A stretch of DNA of 64,000 nt from Bacteroidales bacterium (lineage in GTDB: Bacteria > Bacteroidota > Bacteroidia > Bacteroidales > JAIOZK01), in NCBI GenBank assembly GCA_021740625.1, contig JAIOZK010000013.1, forward strand, positions 46,130 through 110,129, given 5' to 3'. A model generated the notes under the pieces. It saw only the letters and a program-made list of their open reading frames with translations, searched no databases and was not told the DNA's origin. Positions 1 to 9,119 of this stretch are shown here, piece after piece (the first letter of the stretch is position 1; each line of letters opens with the position of its first letter). Both the position numbers and the translations under genes were made by a program.

Positions 1-100
1 CTGGAGTTTGTGAACAAGTAGTTTTGAATTCTTAATTTTGAATTTTGAGTTATCTGAAATCTGGAATCTGAAATCATACATGCATAAATAACAGGACAAT

Positions 101-688
101 ATGAAATCCCAGAACAAATCCTACTTCGCCCACGAAACAGCCGTCATCGATGAACCCTGCAAGATCGGCAAGGGAACAAAGATCTGGCATTTTTCTCATA
201 TCATGAAGAATTGTGAACTGGGCGAAAATTGCAACATCGGACAGAATGTAGTGGTTTCCCCTGATGTTAAACTGGGCCGGAATGTAAAGGTGCAGAACAA
301 CGTTTCCATTTATACCGGTGTAATTTGCGAAGAGGATGTTTTCCTGGGACCTTCCATGGTTTTTACAAACATCGTGAACCCCCGTAGCGCTGTTGTCAGG
401 CGTGGTGAATATGTGAAGACAGTCGTAAAGAAAGGCGCTTCCATCGGGGCCAATGCCACCATCGTTTGCGGACATGACATAGGCGAATTTGCTTTTATCG
501 GCGCAGGGGCCGTGGTGACCAAAGAGGTGCCGGCCTACGCACTGGTTGTAGGCAACCCGGCCAAACAGGTGGGCTGGATGAGCGAATACGGGCACAGGCT
601 TCATTTTGACGATGAGGGAATAGCCGTTTGTCCTGAAAGCAATGAGAAATACAAACTTAAGAATAATAAAGTTAGCAAGATACAGTAA
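101..688 (+). CDS. Hexapeptide-repeat acyltransferase (WbpD/WlbB-like sugar N-acetyltransferase)
   Basis: 195-aa ORF with left-handed beta-helix hexapeptide pattern (CKIGKGTKIWHFSHI, CELGENCNIGQNVVV, GASIGANATIVCG). Confidence 0.85.
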   Translation: MKSQNKSYFAHETAVIDEPCKIGKGTKIWHFSHIMKNCELGENCNIGQNVVVSPDVKLGRNVKVQNNVSIYTGVICEEDVFLGPSMVFTNIVNPRSAVVRRGEYVKTVVKKGASIGANATIVCGHDIGEFAFIGAGAVVTKEVPAYALVVGNPAKQVGWMSEYGHRLHFDDEGIAVCPESNEKYKLKNNKVSKIQ

Positions 689-758
689 GATTTTATAACT
701 TAGTTTCATCATGGCGCCTTCGCGCCTTTGCGGTTAAATTTAATCCCGGCAATTCAAA

Positions 759-1778
759 ATGAAAATACTCGTAACAGGCGGAACCGGCTACATCGGTTCA
801 CATACAGCAGTAGAATTACAAAACAGCGATCATGAAGTAATCATCGTGGATAATCTTTCCAATTCGGATAAGAATGTACTGGACGGCATTGAAAAGATCA
901 CCGGCATCCGCCCGGAATTCGAGGAATTCAACCTGGCAGATAAAAAGAAAACCGCTGATTTTTTCAAACGCCACAGCGATATTGAAGGCATCATCCATTT
1001 CGCTGCCTACAAAGCCGTAGGTGAATCCGTGGAAAAACCCCTGATGTACTACCGCAACAACCTGTTTTCCCTGGTGAACATACTGCAGGGCATGAAAGAC
1101 AACCACATCCCCAACCTGGTATTCTCTTCTTCTTGCACGGTCTATGGTCAGCCCGACGAACTACCTGTGACCGAAAAAGCTCCCATCAAGAAAGCCGAAT
1201 CACCTTACGGGAATACAAAACAAATTTCTGAAGAGATCATATCGGATACGATAGAATCTTCTGAACTCAAAGGCATCGCCTTGCGTTACTTCAATCCGAT
1301 CGGGGCACATGAAACAGCCATCATCGGCGAATTGCCCATCGGAGTCCCGAACAATCTCATGCCTTTCATCACCCAAACCGCTGCAGGCATTCGTGAATCC
1401 CTGCGCGTTTTTGGCGATGACTATAACACACCCGACGGTACTGCCATCCGCGACTACATCCACGTGGTTGACCTGGCCAAAGCCCATGTCGTTGCAGTGG
1501 AAAGAATGGTCAATCAAAAAATGAAGAAGGATTTTGAAGTTTTCAACCTGGGCACAGGCAACGGTTATTCCGTGCTGGAGGTGATCAAATCCTTTGAAAG
1601 ATCTACCGGGGAAAAGCTAAATTATAAGATCGTTGGTCGCCGCCCGGGGGATGTGGAACAGGTCTGGGCCGATACACAATTCGCCAACGAGGAGCTCGGA
1701 TGGAAAGCGGAGAAGGGCATAGACGAAATGACCCTTTCGGCATGGAAGTGGCAACAGTCGCTGAAAGAAAAAGACTGA
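759..1778 (+). CDS. galE: UDP-glucose 4-epimerase
   Basis: N-terminal GGTGYIGSHTAVEL, SSSCTVYG, YGNTK, ALRYFNPIGAH motifs. Confidence 0.95.
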   Translation: MKILVTGGTGYIGSHTAVELQNSDHEVIIVDNLSNSDKNVLDGIEKITGIRPEFEEFNLADKKKTADFFKRHSDIEGIIHFAAYKAVGESVEKPLMYYRNNLFSLVNILQGMKDNHIPNLVFSSSCTVYGQPDELPVTEKAPIKKAESPYGNTKQISEEIISDTIESSELKGIALRYFNPIGAHETAIIGELPIGVPNNLMPFITQTAAGIRESLRVFGDDYNTPDGTAIRDYIHVVDLAKAHVVAVERMVNQKMKKDFEVFNLGTGNGYSVLEVIKSFERSTGEKLNYKIVGRRPGDVEQVWADTQFANEELGWKAEKGIDEMTLSAWKWQQSLKEKD

Positions 1779-1821
1779 ACAGGCTTTTAATTTGTATCAT
1801 GGCCATGATAGGATTTGCAAA

Positions 1822-1910
1822 TGCAGGCTGAAAGCCTGTTATAACTTAGCCCGGAGCATCGTTCCGGTCAGAATAGGCAAAAAGGTCCATACACCCTGAA
1901 AGGGCAAAAC
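1822..1910. repeat. Degenerate REP-like intergenic element (AGGCTGAAAGCCT and CCTGAAAGGG hairpin words)
   Basis: gcaggctgaaagcctgttataacttagcccggagcatcgttccggtc...accctgaaagggcaaaac; consecutive small inverted repeats in non-coding DNA. Confidence 0.5.
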
Positions 1911-2034
1911 AGATGCAAATAATTCCAATTTCATCTACATCTTATCCTTCTTTAGCTAAGCATTTATAATAAAGCCTCCCCCCCGCCGTTTGGCTAAAAA
2001 ACATTAATTTAGCGCCCTGAAATTTTCGCTGTAA

Positions 2035-2766
2035 ATGTTTACATTACTCAAGAAGGAAGTTAGTGGTTTTCTCAGTTCCCTGATCGGATACATCGTTATT
2101 ACGGTATTCCTCCTGATCAATGGATTGTTCCTGTGGGTTTTTCCCTCGGAATTCAACATCCTTGATTTCGGATATGCCGGACTGGACGGACTTTTTATGA
2201 TGGCTCCCTTTGTGTTTCTTTTCCTGATCCCGGCCATTACCATGCGTTCCTTTGCAGATGAGAAAAAAAGCGGTACCATTGAATTCCTGGCCACACAACC
2301 CATCAGCGACATGCAGATCGTATGGGCCAAATATCTTTCAGGTCTGGTGCTGGTGATCTTTTCCCTGCTGCCTACACTGATCTATTTTGTCACGGTTTAT
2401 ATCCTGGCACTTCCCCCGGGCAATGTTGACACCGGAGGCATCTGGGGCTCCTACCTGGGTCTTTTGTTCCTGGGAGCTTCTTTTGTGGCAATCGGATTGT
2501 TCTCATCATCCCTCACCGACAACCAGATCATTTCCTTCCTGATCGCAGTCTTCCTCTCGGCTTTCCTCTACCTGGGATTTGAGTTCATTTATTCTTTTGA
2601 CCTTTTTGGAGCAGTTGACCTTTTCATCAAATCACTGGGAATCAGCACACATTATGCTTCCATCAGCCGTGGGGTGGTGGATACCAGGGATGTACTGTAT
2701 TTCATCAGCCTGATCACCCTATTCTTATTGTTAACGAAATTATCTGTTCAAAGCAGGAAATGGTAA
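2035..2766 (+). CDS. gldF: Gliding-motility-associated ABC transporter permease GldF
   Basis: Polytopic ABC-2 permease (FADEKKSGTIEFLATQPISDMQIVWAKYLSG) directly followed by GldG-like ORF. Confidence 0.85.
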   Translation: MFTLLKKEVSGFLSSLIGYIVITVFLLINGLFLWVFPSEFNILDFGYAGLDGLFMMAPFVFLFLIPAITMRSFADEKKSGTIEFLATQPISDMQIVWAKYLSGLVLVIFSLLPTLIYFVTVYILALPPGNVDTGGIWGSYLGLLFLGASFVAIGLFSSSLTDNQIISFLIAVFLSAFLYLGFEFIYSFDLFGAVDLFIKSLGISTHYASISRGVVDTRDVLYFISLITLFLLLTKLSVQSRKW

Positions 2767-2770
2767 AAAA

Positions 2771-4531
2771 GTGGAGAGCATGACAGATAAAAAAAGAAAT
2801 ATTAAAAAGTACAACATCATTCAATTGCTGGTAGGCCTTGCAGTGATCATTTTGCTCAATATTATTGGCAGTTATGTTTTTACGCGTATCGATCTGACTT
2901 CCGAAAAGCGATATTCACTTTCCGATGAAACCAAAAAGGTATTGAAAAACCTGGATGATTATGTCTTTTTCAAGGTTTATCTGGAAGGTGAATTCCCGGC
3001 CGGCTTCAAACGCCTGCGCAATGCCACAAAAGAAATGCTTGATGAGTTCCGGGCTTACTCCGATTTTGTACAGTACGAATTTATCAATCCTTCTGAAAGT
3101 GAAGACCGCAAAGAAAGAAATTCGGTGTATCAGCTCTTAATGGAAAAGGGCCTCAGTCCCACCGACTTGCAGGTAAAAACCAGGGAGGGTATGTCGCAAA
3201 AGATCATTTTCCCGGGGGCACTGGTCACTTATGGTTCCAAAGAGAAAGCCATTGAGCTGCTGAGATCCCAAATGGGCATTCCTCCCGAGCAGCAACTGAA
3301 CAACTCCATCCAGGCGCTGGAATACAACCTGGCCAATACCATCAGCAAACTAACACAGAAAAGAAAACCCAAGGTAGCCATTCTCCGTGGACAGGGAGAA
3401 CTGAACGACCGGCAAATGGCGGATATACTTTATACTCTTTCGGAGAACTACACTCTTGAAAGCCTTGAGATCAACCAGGAGTTGAACAGCATGTCGGAAC
3501 GCAGAACCATTGATTCAGCAAACACCAGGCTTGAAAACAAGTTCGATGCTTTGATCGTGGCCAAACCCGATTCGGTTTTCAACGAAAAAGATAAATTCAT
3601 CATCGATCAGTTTATCATGCGTGGTGGCAGGGTTCTCTGGTTGATCGACCCTGTTTTTGCCAGCATGGACAGCATACAAAACAAAGAATCCACCGTGGGT
3701 ATCGCTCAAAACCTGAATTTAGCAGACCAGTTATTTACCTACGGTCTCCGCCTGAATAACAACCTGGTCATGGACCTGACGGCAGTTCCCATACCCCTGA
3801 ATGTGGGAAGCATGGGCGGACAGCCCCAGATCGAATTTTTCCCATGGTATTACTTCCCGCTGGTAACGCCGACCGGTGACCATCCTATTGTTAATAATCT
3901 CAACGCCATCAAAACAGAGTTCGTAAGCAGCATCGATACCAATCGTGTTGAAAATGTGAAGAAAACCGTGCTTTTGAAAACCTCCCCCTATTCAAGGGTC
4001 ATCAACACACCAGCATTTATCACCCTCAGGTTATTGCGGGATGAACCGGATGAAAGTAAATATCAGGGACCTCCCCAGCCCATTGCCGTTTTGCTGGAAG
4101 GAAAATTTGAATCTGTTTACCGCAACCGAATACCCCCAGTTATTGCCAATAATAAAGAAATTGATTTCCAGGAAAAGAGTGTACCCACAAAAATGATCGT
4201 GGTTTCCGATGGGGATATCATCAAAAACCAGTTTCACTACAAAGATGGTTATCCCCTGCCCCTGGGATATGACCAGTACACGGGTCAAACTTACGGTAAC
4301 AAAGAATTTTTACTGAATGCCATCAACTATCTGGTGGATGACTCAGAACTGATCTCCAGCAGGACACGGGAATTCAAATTGCGCCTGCTTGACAAATCGA
4401 AGGTGAACAACAAGCGGTTGCTGATCCAACTTGCCAATGTGATACTGCCGGTTTTGATCATTCTGATCTTTGGGCTGATCAGGGCGTATATGAGAAAAGC
4501 CAGGTATACCAAAGACTGGAAAACGAATTAA
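2771..4531 (+). CDS. gldG: Gliding-motility-associated ABC transporter substrate-binding protein GldG
   Basis: N-terminal TM, 'YSLSDETKKVLKNLDDYVFFKVYLEGEFPAGFKRLRNATKEMLDEFRAYS', C-terminal TM; adjacent to gldF. Confidence 0.85.
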   Translation: MESMTDKKRNIKKYNIIQLLVGLAVIILLNIIGSYVFTRIDLTSEKRYSLSDETKKVLKNLDDYVFFKVYLEGEFPAGFKRLRNATKEMLDEFRAYSDFVQYEFINPSESEDRKERNSVYQLLMEKGLSPTDLQVKTREGMSQKIIFPGALVTYGSKEKAIELLRSQMGIPPEQQLNNSIQALEYNLANTISKLTQKRKPKVAILRGQGELNDRQMADILYTLSENYTLESLEINQELNSMSERRTIDSANTRLENKFDALIVAKPDSVFNEKDKFIIDQFIMRGGRVLWLIDPVFASMDSIQNKESTVGIAQNLNLADQLFTYGLRLNNNLVMDLTAVPIPLNVGSMGGQPQIEFFPWYYFPLVTPTGDHPIVNNLNAIKTEFVSSIDTNRVENVKKTVLLKTSPYSRVINTPAFITLRLLRDEPDESKYQGPPQPIAVLLEGKFESVYRNRIPPVIANNKEIDFQEKSVPTKMIVVSDGDIIKNQFHYKDGYPLPLGYDQYTGQTYGNKEFLLNAINYLVDDSELISSRTREFKLRLLDKSKVNNKRLLIQLANVILPVLIILIFGLIRAYMRKARYTKDWKTN

Positions 4532-4545
4532 ACTGAGGACAATCT

Positions 4546-5613
4546 ATGAAAAAGAATAAACTGGTATTCATCTTTATTATACTGCTGCTGTTGATTGCAG
4601 TTATCCTGGTGATCACCAATTCATCTTCAACGCTTCGCAGGGATATCAGTGATTTTGCGATAGAAGATACGGCAAGTGTCACCAAAATCTACATGGTGGA
4701 CAAATCAGACCGGGAAGTGACAATGGAAAAGACAGCACCTGGCGAATGGATGTTAAACGGAGAATATGCAGCCAGTGAAGACAAGATCAAATCTTTGCTT
4801 AAAACCATGATGGATCTCCGTGTGATGCGCCCGGTCTCCAAATCTGAACATAATAATGTTGTTCGAAGGCTGGCCGCCAAATCCGTGAAGGTAGAGATTT
4901 ATCAAATCAAACCCTGGATCAATATTTTTGACTGGATCAAATTGTTTCCCCGCGAAACCAACACCAAAACCTATTATGTCGGTGGATCTACAAAAGACAA
5001 CCTGGGTACTTTCATGCTTATGGAAAACTCCACCCAACCCTATGTTACTTATGTGCCCATGCTGAGAGGATATATCAGTCCGAGGTATACAACCGTTGAA
5101 GACGACTGGCGCGATCACCAGGTATTCGAACACCGCCTGGAGGAGATCAAAAGTATCGATATGGACTTTGTTCAGGAAGAAGGCGAAAGTTACCGGGTGG
5201 AAAACATTGACAACCTCAACATGCGCCTGATCGATAAAGAAAGCGGTGAGGTACTGAACCGCTACGACACTTTGAAGTTATTGACCTTTGTGACATCATT
5301 CGAGGACATACGCTATGAATCACTGCTCAGCAATACCCTTGATCAGGAATTCATAGATTCGGTCAGGAACACCACACCCCTTCACCGGATTACCATCATC
5401 GACCAGAACAATGATACCACTGAGGTGATTACTTACAGAAAAAAAGGGTTCAAATACATATATGATGAAATGACCGAAGGACCGGTACTGGAACCTTTTG
5501 ATATTGACAGACTTTACGCAACACTGAACGAGGGCCGGGATTTTGTGCTCCTGCAGTATTTTGTTTTCGACAAGGTGCTGAGGCCCCTGTCGTATTTTAC
5601 AGAGAAACGGTAA
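4546..5613 (+). CDS. DUF4340-type protein
   Basis: N-terminal TM, repeated beta-rich WMLNG.YAASEDKIKSLLKTMMDLRV pattern, position directly after gldG. Confidence 0.6.
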   Translation: MKKNKLVFIFIILLLLIAVILVITNSSSTLRRDISDFAIEDTASVTKIYMVDKSDREVTMEKTAPGEWMLNGEYAASEDKIKSLLKTMMDLRVMRPVSKSEHNNVVRRLAAKSVKVEIYQIKPWINIFDWIKLFPRETNTKTYYVGGSTKDNLGTFMLMENSTQPYVTYVPMLRGYISPRYTTVEDDWRDHQVFEHRLEEIKSIDMDFVQEEGESYRVENIDNLNMRLIDKESGEVLNRYDTLKLLTFVTSFEDIRYESLLSNTLDQEFIDSVRNTTPLHRITIIDQNNDTTEVITYRKKGFKYIYDEMTEGPVLEPFDIDRLYATLNEGRDFVLLQYFVFDKVLRPLSYFTEKR

Positions 5614-5681
5614 AACCGGCCATCGGAATTTGCTGCCAGCCATACATCCAATCTTGATTACAAAGATGCCTCTCCGGAAAT

Positions 5682-7010
5682 ATGGTCACTTCTTTTCCTA
5701 TCTTTGCGCATGAGATTTCCAATTTACAGGTTTTTGTGTCCTATTTTGATAACATAAAGAAAAACACCTTTGTTTTAAATATACTGACCTTGATTTCGGG
5801 TACAGCCATTTCCCAGGGGATTCTTTTTGCCGCCACCCCTTTTCTTTCAAGGATCTTCAGCCCGGAAGATTTTGGGGTTTTTTCTATTTACGCCGCTACC
5901 GTCTCCATCATTGCTTCCGTTGCAAGCTGGAAATATGAACTGGCCATCATGTTGCCGGAAAAGGAAAAGGATGTTCAGGCACTTTTTGTACTTTCCATGC
6001 TGGCCACGCTTGCAACAGCAATTGTGGTTTTCCTGCTGATCCTGGTCTTCAGACCTCTGCTTGTGCAATATGCCACCGACCAGATTAACATTTTCATCTG
6101 GATCGTGCCACTGGGTGTTTTATTTGCAGGCTGGTTGCAGGTATTGATCTCTTTTGGCACAAAGAAAAAAATCTTCAGGTCGATATCCATTACCCGGGCA
6201 TCCCAGGCTGCTTCCGGAGTCGGGTTTCAGGGTGCTATTGGCGGTTTTAAACTTTTTTCACTGGGGCTGGTCTGGGGCAAGCTCGCAGGCGATATCATCG
6301 CATTCTTTTACCTGATCATTGCTCTTACCAGAAAACAATGCATCCATATGAAAACTGTCAGCAGAGAAGGAATTCAAGTGAATGCAAGGAAATACAAGGA
6401 TTTTCCAAGATACCAGAGTTTTGCCCAACTGCTGTCAAGTCTTTCGCAAAATGTTCCCTACCTGATGTTCTCGGGTTTGTTCAGCACCGAAATGGCTGGA
6501 TTTTATATGATGAGCATCCGGGTTTTACATGCTCCTACAAGCCTGATCGCGCGCTCCACCAAGGAGGTGTATTACCAGAAAGCAGCAGCTTTGTTCGCTG
6601 AGGGGAAATCCATTCACAAGCTTTTTAAAAAAACCACATTTGGACTTGCCAAACTGGGATTCATTCCCTTTGTACTTTTCGGGATCTTTTCCGTGTGGAT
6701 CTTTTCCTTTGTCTTCGGGCAAGAATGGGAAACATCAGGGATCTATGCCCAGATCATTCTTCCCTGGTCCTTCCTGGGTTTTATGAACCCACCTTCTACG
6801 GCATCACTTTATATACTCGGATTACAGAAATTCAGTCTGAAATATGAAACCAGCCTGGTGATCAGCAGGGTGCTTGTAATATACCTGGCTTTTACTCTTT
6901 TCAATGATGATCTGGTTACCCTGCTGAGCTATTCTATTTTGGGAATCCTGTTCAATGCATTTTTAATTGTATATTGTTTCAGGAAAAGTAAAACCATCAT
7001 AAATCAATAA
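5682..7010 (+). CDS. Polysaccharide biosynthesis protein / Wzx-like flippase
   Basis: Polytopic ORF with GTAISQGILFAATPFLSRIFSPEDFG N-terminus typical of Wzx/MATE-like flippases; true start may be 5736 (GTG). Confidence 0.8.
   Translation: MVTSFPIFAHEISNLQVFVSYFDNIKKNTFVLNILTLISGTAISQGILFAATPFLSRIFSPEDFGVFSIYAATVSIIASVASWKYELAIMLPEKEKDVQALFVLSMLATLATAIVVFLLILVFRPLLVQYATDQINIFIWIVPLGVLFAGWLQVLISFGTKKKIFRSISITRASQAASGVGFQGAIGGFKLFSLGLVWGKLAGDIIAFFYLIIALTRKQCIHMKTVSREGIQVNARKYKDFPRYQSFAQLLSSLSQNVPYLMFSGLFSTEMAGFYMMSIRVLHAPTSLIARSTKEVYYQKAAALFAEGKSIHKLFKKTTFGLAKLGFIPFVLFGIFSVWIFSFVFGQEWETSGIYAQIILPWSFLGFMNPPSTASLYILGLQKFSLKYETSLVISRVLVIYLAFTLFNDDLVTLLSYSILGILFNAFLIVYCFRKSKTIINQ
5699..5706 (+). 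promoter_or_regulatory. Candidate Bacteroidota -7 element (TATCTTTG)
   Basis: TATCTTTG matches TAnnTTTG; lies inside the longest-ORF form of the flippase gene. Confidence 0.4.
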
Positions 7011-7020
7011 ATTTGTCCCG

Positions 7021-8022
7021 ATGAACTTGAAACTGGGAATCCTTAAAGCATTTGCCGATGAATATCAGAATTATGTCCGGGCCTGTGAGCAACTGGATAT
7101 AAATTATGAAGTTATAGATATTCTGTATCCCGGCTGGGTGGATCAAATTAAAAACTCCTCCTGTGACGGATTCCTCTGTCATCCCCCCAATGATATCATG
7201 GAAACAAAGGCCATTTATGATGAAAAGCTTTACCTGATCAACAAAGTATTGCAAAAACCAATATATCCTTCCTACGAAAGTCTGATGATCTATGAAAACA
7301 AGCGAAACCTCATCAACTGGTTGCAGGCAAAAGAATTCCCGCATCCGGAATCCTGGATTTTCGCCCGGCGCAAGGATGCAAAGAACTTTTTTAAGACGGC
7401 TGATTTTCCAATGGTTTTCAAAACAAGCATCGGGTCTGCAGCAACCGGTGTAGATATCATCAAATCACGCAACAGGGCAGGCTGGATCGCTGATCAGGTC
7501 TTCGGCAGAGTGCACCCGGCTATGGCCATGGGAAGACTGAAATTTGGAGGACGATTGAAATTGCCCATGCCCCTTTTCGGCAGGATGCAAAAACACTACC
7601 TCATTGTTCAGAAGTTCTATGAATTGAAATGGGAATGGAGGGTTTTTTTCATCGAGAACTATGCCTCTGGTTACAAAAAGCTTTTGAAAGGATATTATGC
7701 AAGCGGTTCCAAACAAAAGGAATGGGAAGCACCCCCGGATCATGTTTTTGATTTTGCACGGGATATTTATAAATCAGAGCCCTGGTTCGATTCCATGGCC
7801 ATCGACATTTTTGAAACCAGTGAAGGTGAATTGCTGGTCAATGAATTGCAGGCTTTGTTCGGAAATCCCGGGAGGAAATACAGGATGAAATACATGGGGG
7901 AAGAAGGCCATTTTAAATACAATGATGGCGAACGAAGTTTTGAACCAGGGGCTGTCGACCAGGATGATCTCAGCAAGTTCAGGGTTGAACATTTTATTAA
8001 GATACTCCAGGAAAAGCATTGA
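7021..8022 (+). CDS. ATP-grasp-like protein in polysaccharide locus
   Basis: ATP-grasp-like central region (FPMVFKTSIGSAATGVDIIKSR, WEWRVFFIE, SMAIDIFETSEGELLVNELQALFGNPG). Confidence 0.65.
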   Translation: MNLKLGILKAFADEYQNYVRACEQLDINYEVIDILYPGWVDQIKNSSCDGFLCHPPNDIMETKAIYDEKLYLINKVLQKPIYPSYESLMIYENKRNLINWLQAKEFPHPESWIFARRKDAKNFFKTADFPMVFKTSIGSAATGVDIIKSRNRAGWIADQVFGRVHPAMAMGRLKFGGRLKLPMPLFGRMQKHYLIVQKFYELKWEWRVFFIENYASGYKKLLKGYYASGSKQKEWEAPPDHVFDFARDIYKSEPWFDSMAIDIFETSEGELLVNELQALFGNPGRKYRMKYMGEEGHFKYNDGERSFEPGAVDQDDLSKFRVEHFIKILQEKH

Positions 8023-9119
8023 AAACAATACTTTACATATCATCCAACTTTCGGCGATGCGGCCCGGTTAAGCAGTTGTTAAACATCCTTTCAAACCTGG
8101 ACCGGAAAAAATTCAATCCTGTGATCCTGACCCTTTCGCCCGAACCCGTTGACAGCATGATGCCTGATTTCAACAAACTGTCGATCCGGATTGATTCTCT
8201 TAACCTGGGCCGGATACAGGGAATGATCAGAGGTGTGCAGTTTTTGAAAAAATATGTGCTGGAACTCAATCCGGATATGATCCACACACAGGGATTGCGA
8301 CCTGATCTGTGGGCAAGCAAATTAGATCATGTAAGGCATGTGAATACGGTCAGGATGGATCCCGGCATGGATTATCCAATGAAATTTGGAAAATATCCCG
8401 GGGCCTGGATGAAAAGGCAGCACCTCGCAGCCATCAGAAAAATCGATCATCCCGTGCTTTGTTCGATGAGTCTGCAAAAAATATTCGAAGAAAAATATGA
8501 TATGCATTTGCCGGCAATCCCCAATGGTGTCGACACGGATCATTTTAAACCTGCATCAAAAGAGGAAAAGCAACAACTAAGAAAAAAATATGAAATTCCT
8601 GCAGATCATCAGGTATTTATTTATACCGGGAGCCTGATCACGAGAAAAAACCTGGAATCACTCATCCTGGCATTTACTGAAATGCCAGAAAAGCATATCT
8701 TGCTGATTGCCGGAGATGGCAGCTCAAGGAAAACCTTAATGGAAATTGCTGCCGGAAGAAATAATATCATTTTCACCGGACAGGTTAAACATGTAAGGAA
8801 ACTGCTGCAATTGTCGGATATATTCGTATCCCCTTCCCTGAGCGAAGGGCTTCCCAACACAGTGCTGGAAGCCATGGCCTGTGGATTGCCTGTCTTGTTG
8901 AGCGATATCCCGCAACACAATGAGCTTTTCTCCAGCCAGAAATATCATCATTTCTTTGAAATGAATAATGGTGAAGATCTTTTGGCAAAAATGAAAAGGA
9001 TCCTTCAATCAGATAAGAAACCGCTGCAGGAACAAGTTCTTTGTATAGCCCGTCAGAATTACAGTGCCAAGCATATGTGCAGGCAATACGAATCCCTTTA
9101 CGAAAAAATAAGTTCATGA
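8019..9119 (+). CDS. Glycosyltransferase family 4 (GT-B)
   Basis: IPNGVDTDHFKP, FIYTGSLITRKNLESLI, VSPSLSEGLPNTVLEAMACGLPVLLSDIPQHNEL. Confidence 0.9.
   Translation: MKTILYISSNFRRCGPVKQLLNILSNLDRKKFNPVILTLSPEPVDSMMPDFNKLSIRIDSLNLGRIQGMIRGVQFLKKYVLELNPDMIHTQGLRPDLWASKLDHVRHVNTVRMDPGMDYPMKFGKYPGAWMKRQHLAAIRKIDHPVLCSMSLQKIFEEKYDMHLPAIPNGVDTDHFKPASKEEKQQLRKKYEIPADHQVFIYTGSLITRKNLESLILAFTEMPEKHILLIAGDGSSRKTLMEIAAGRNNIIFTGQVKHVRKLLQLSDIFVSPSLSEGLPNTVLEAMACGLPVLLSDIPQHNELFSSQKYHHFFEMNNGEDLLAKMKRILQSDKKPLQEQVLCIARQNYSAKHMCRQYESLYEKISS

Noticed and set aside
74-712. 212-aa minus-strand ORF opposite the acyltransferase
   Set aside because: Fully antisense to a well-supported hexapeptide acyltransferase; no recognisable motifs of its own.
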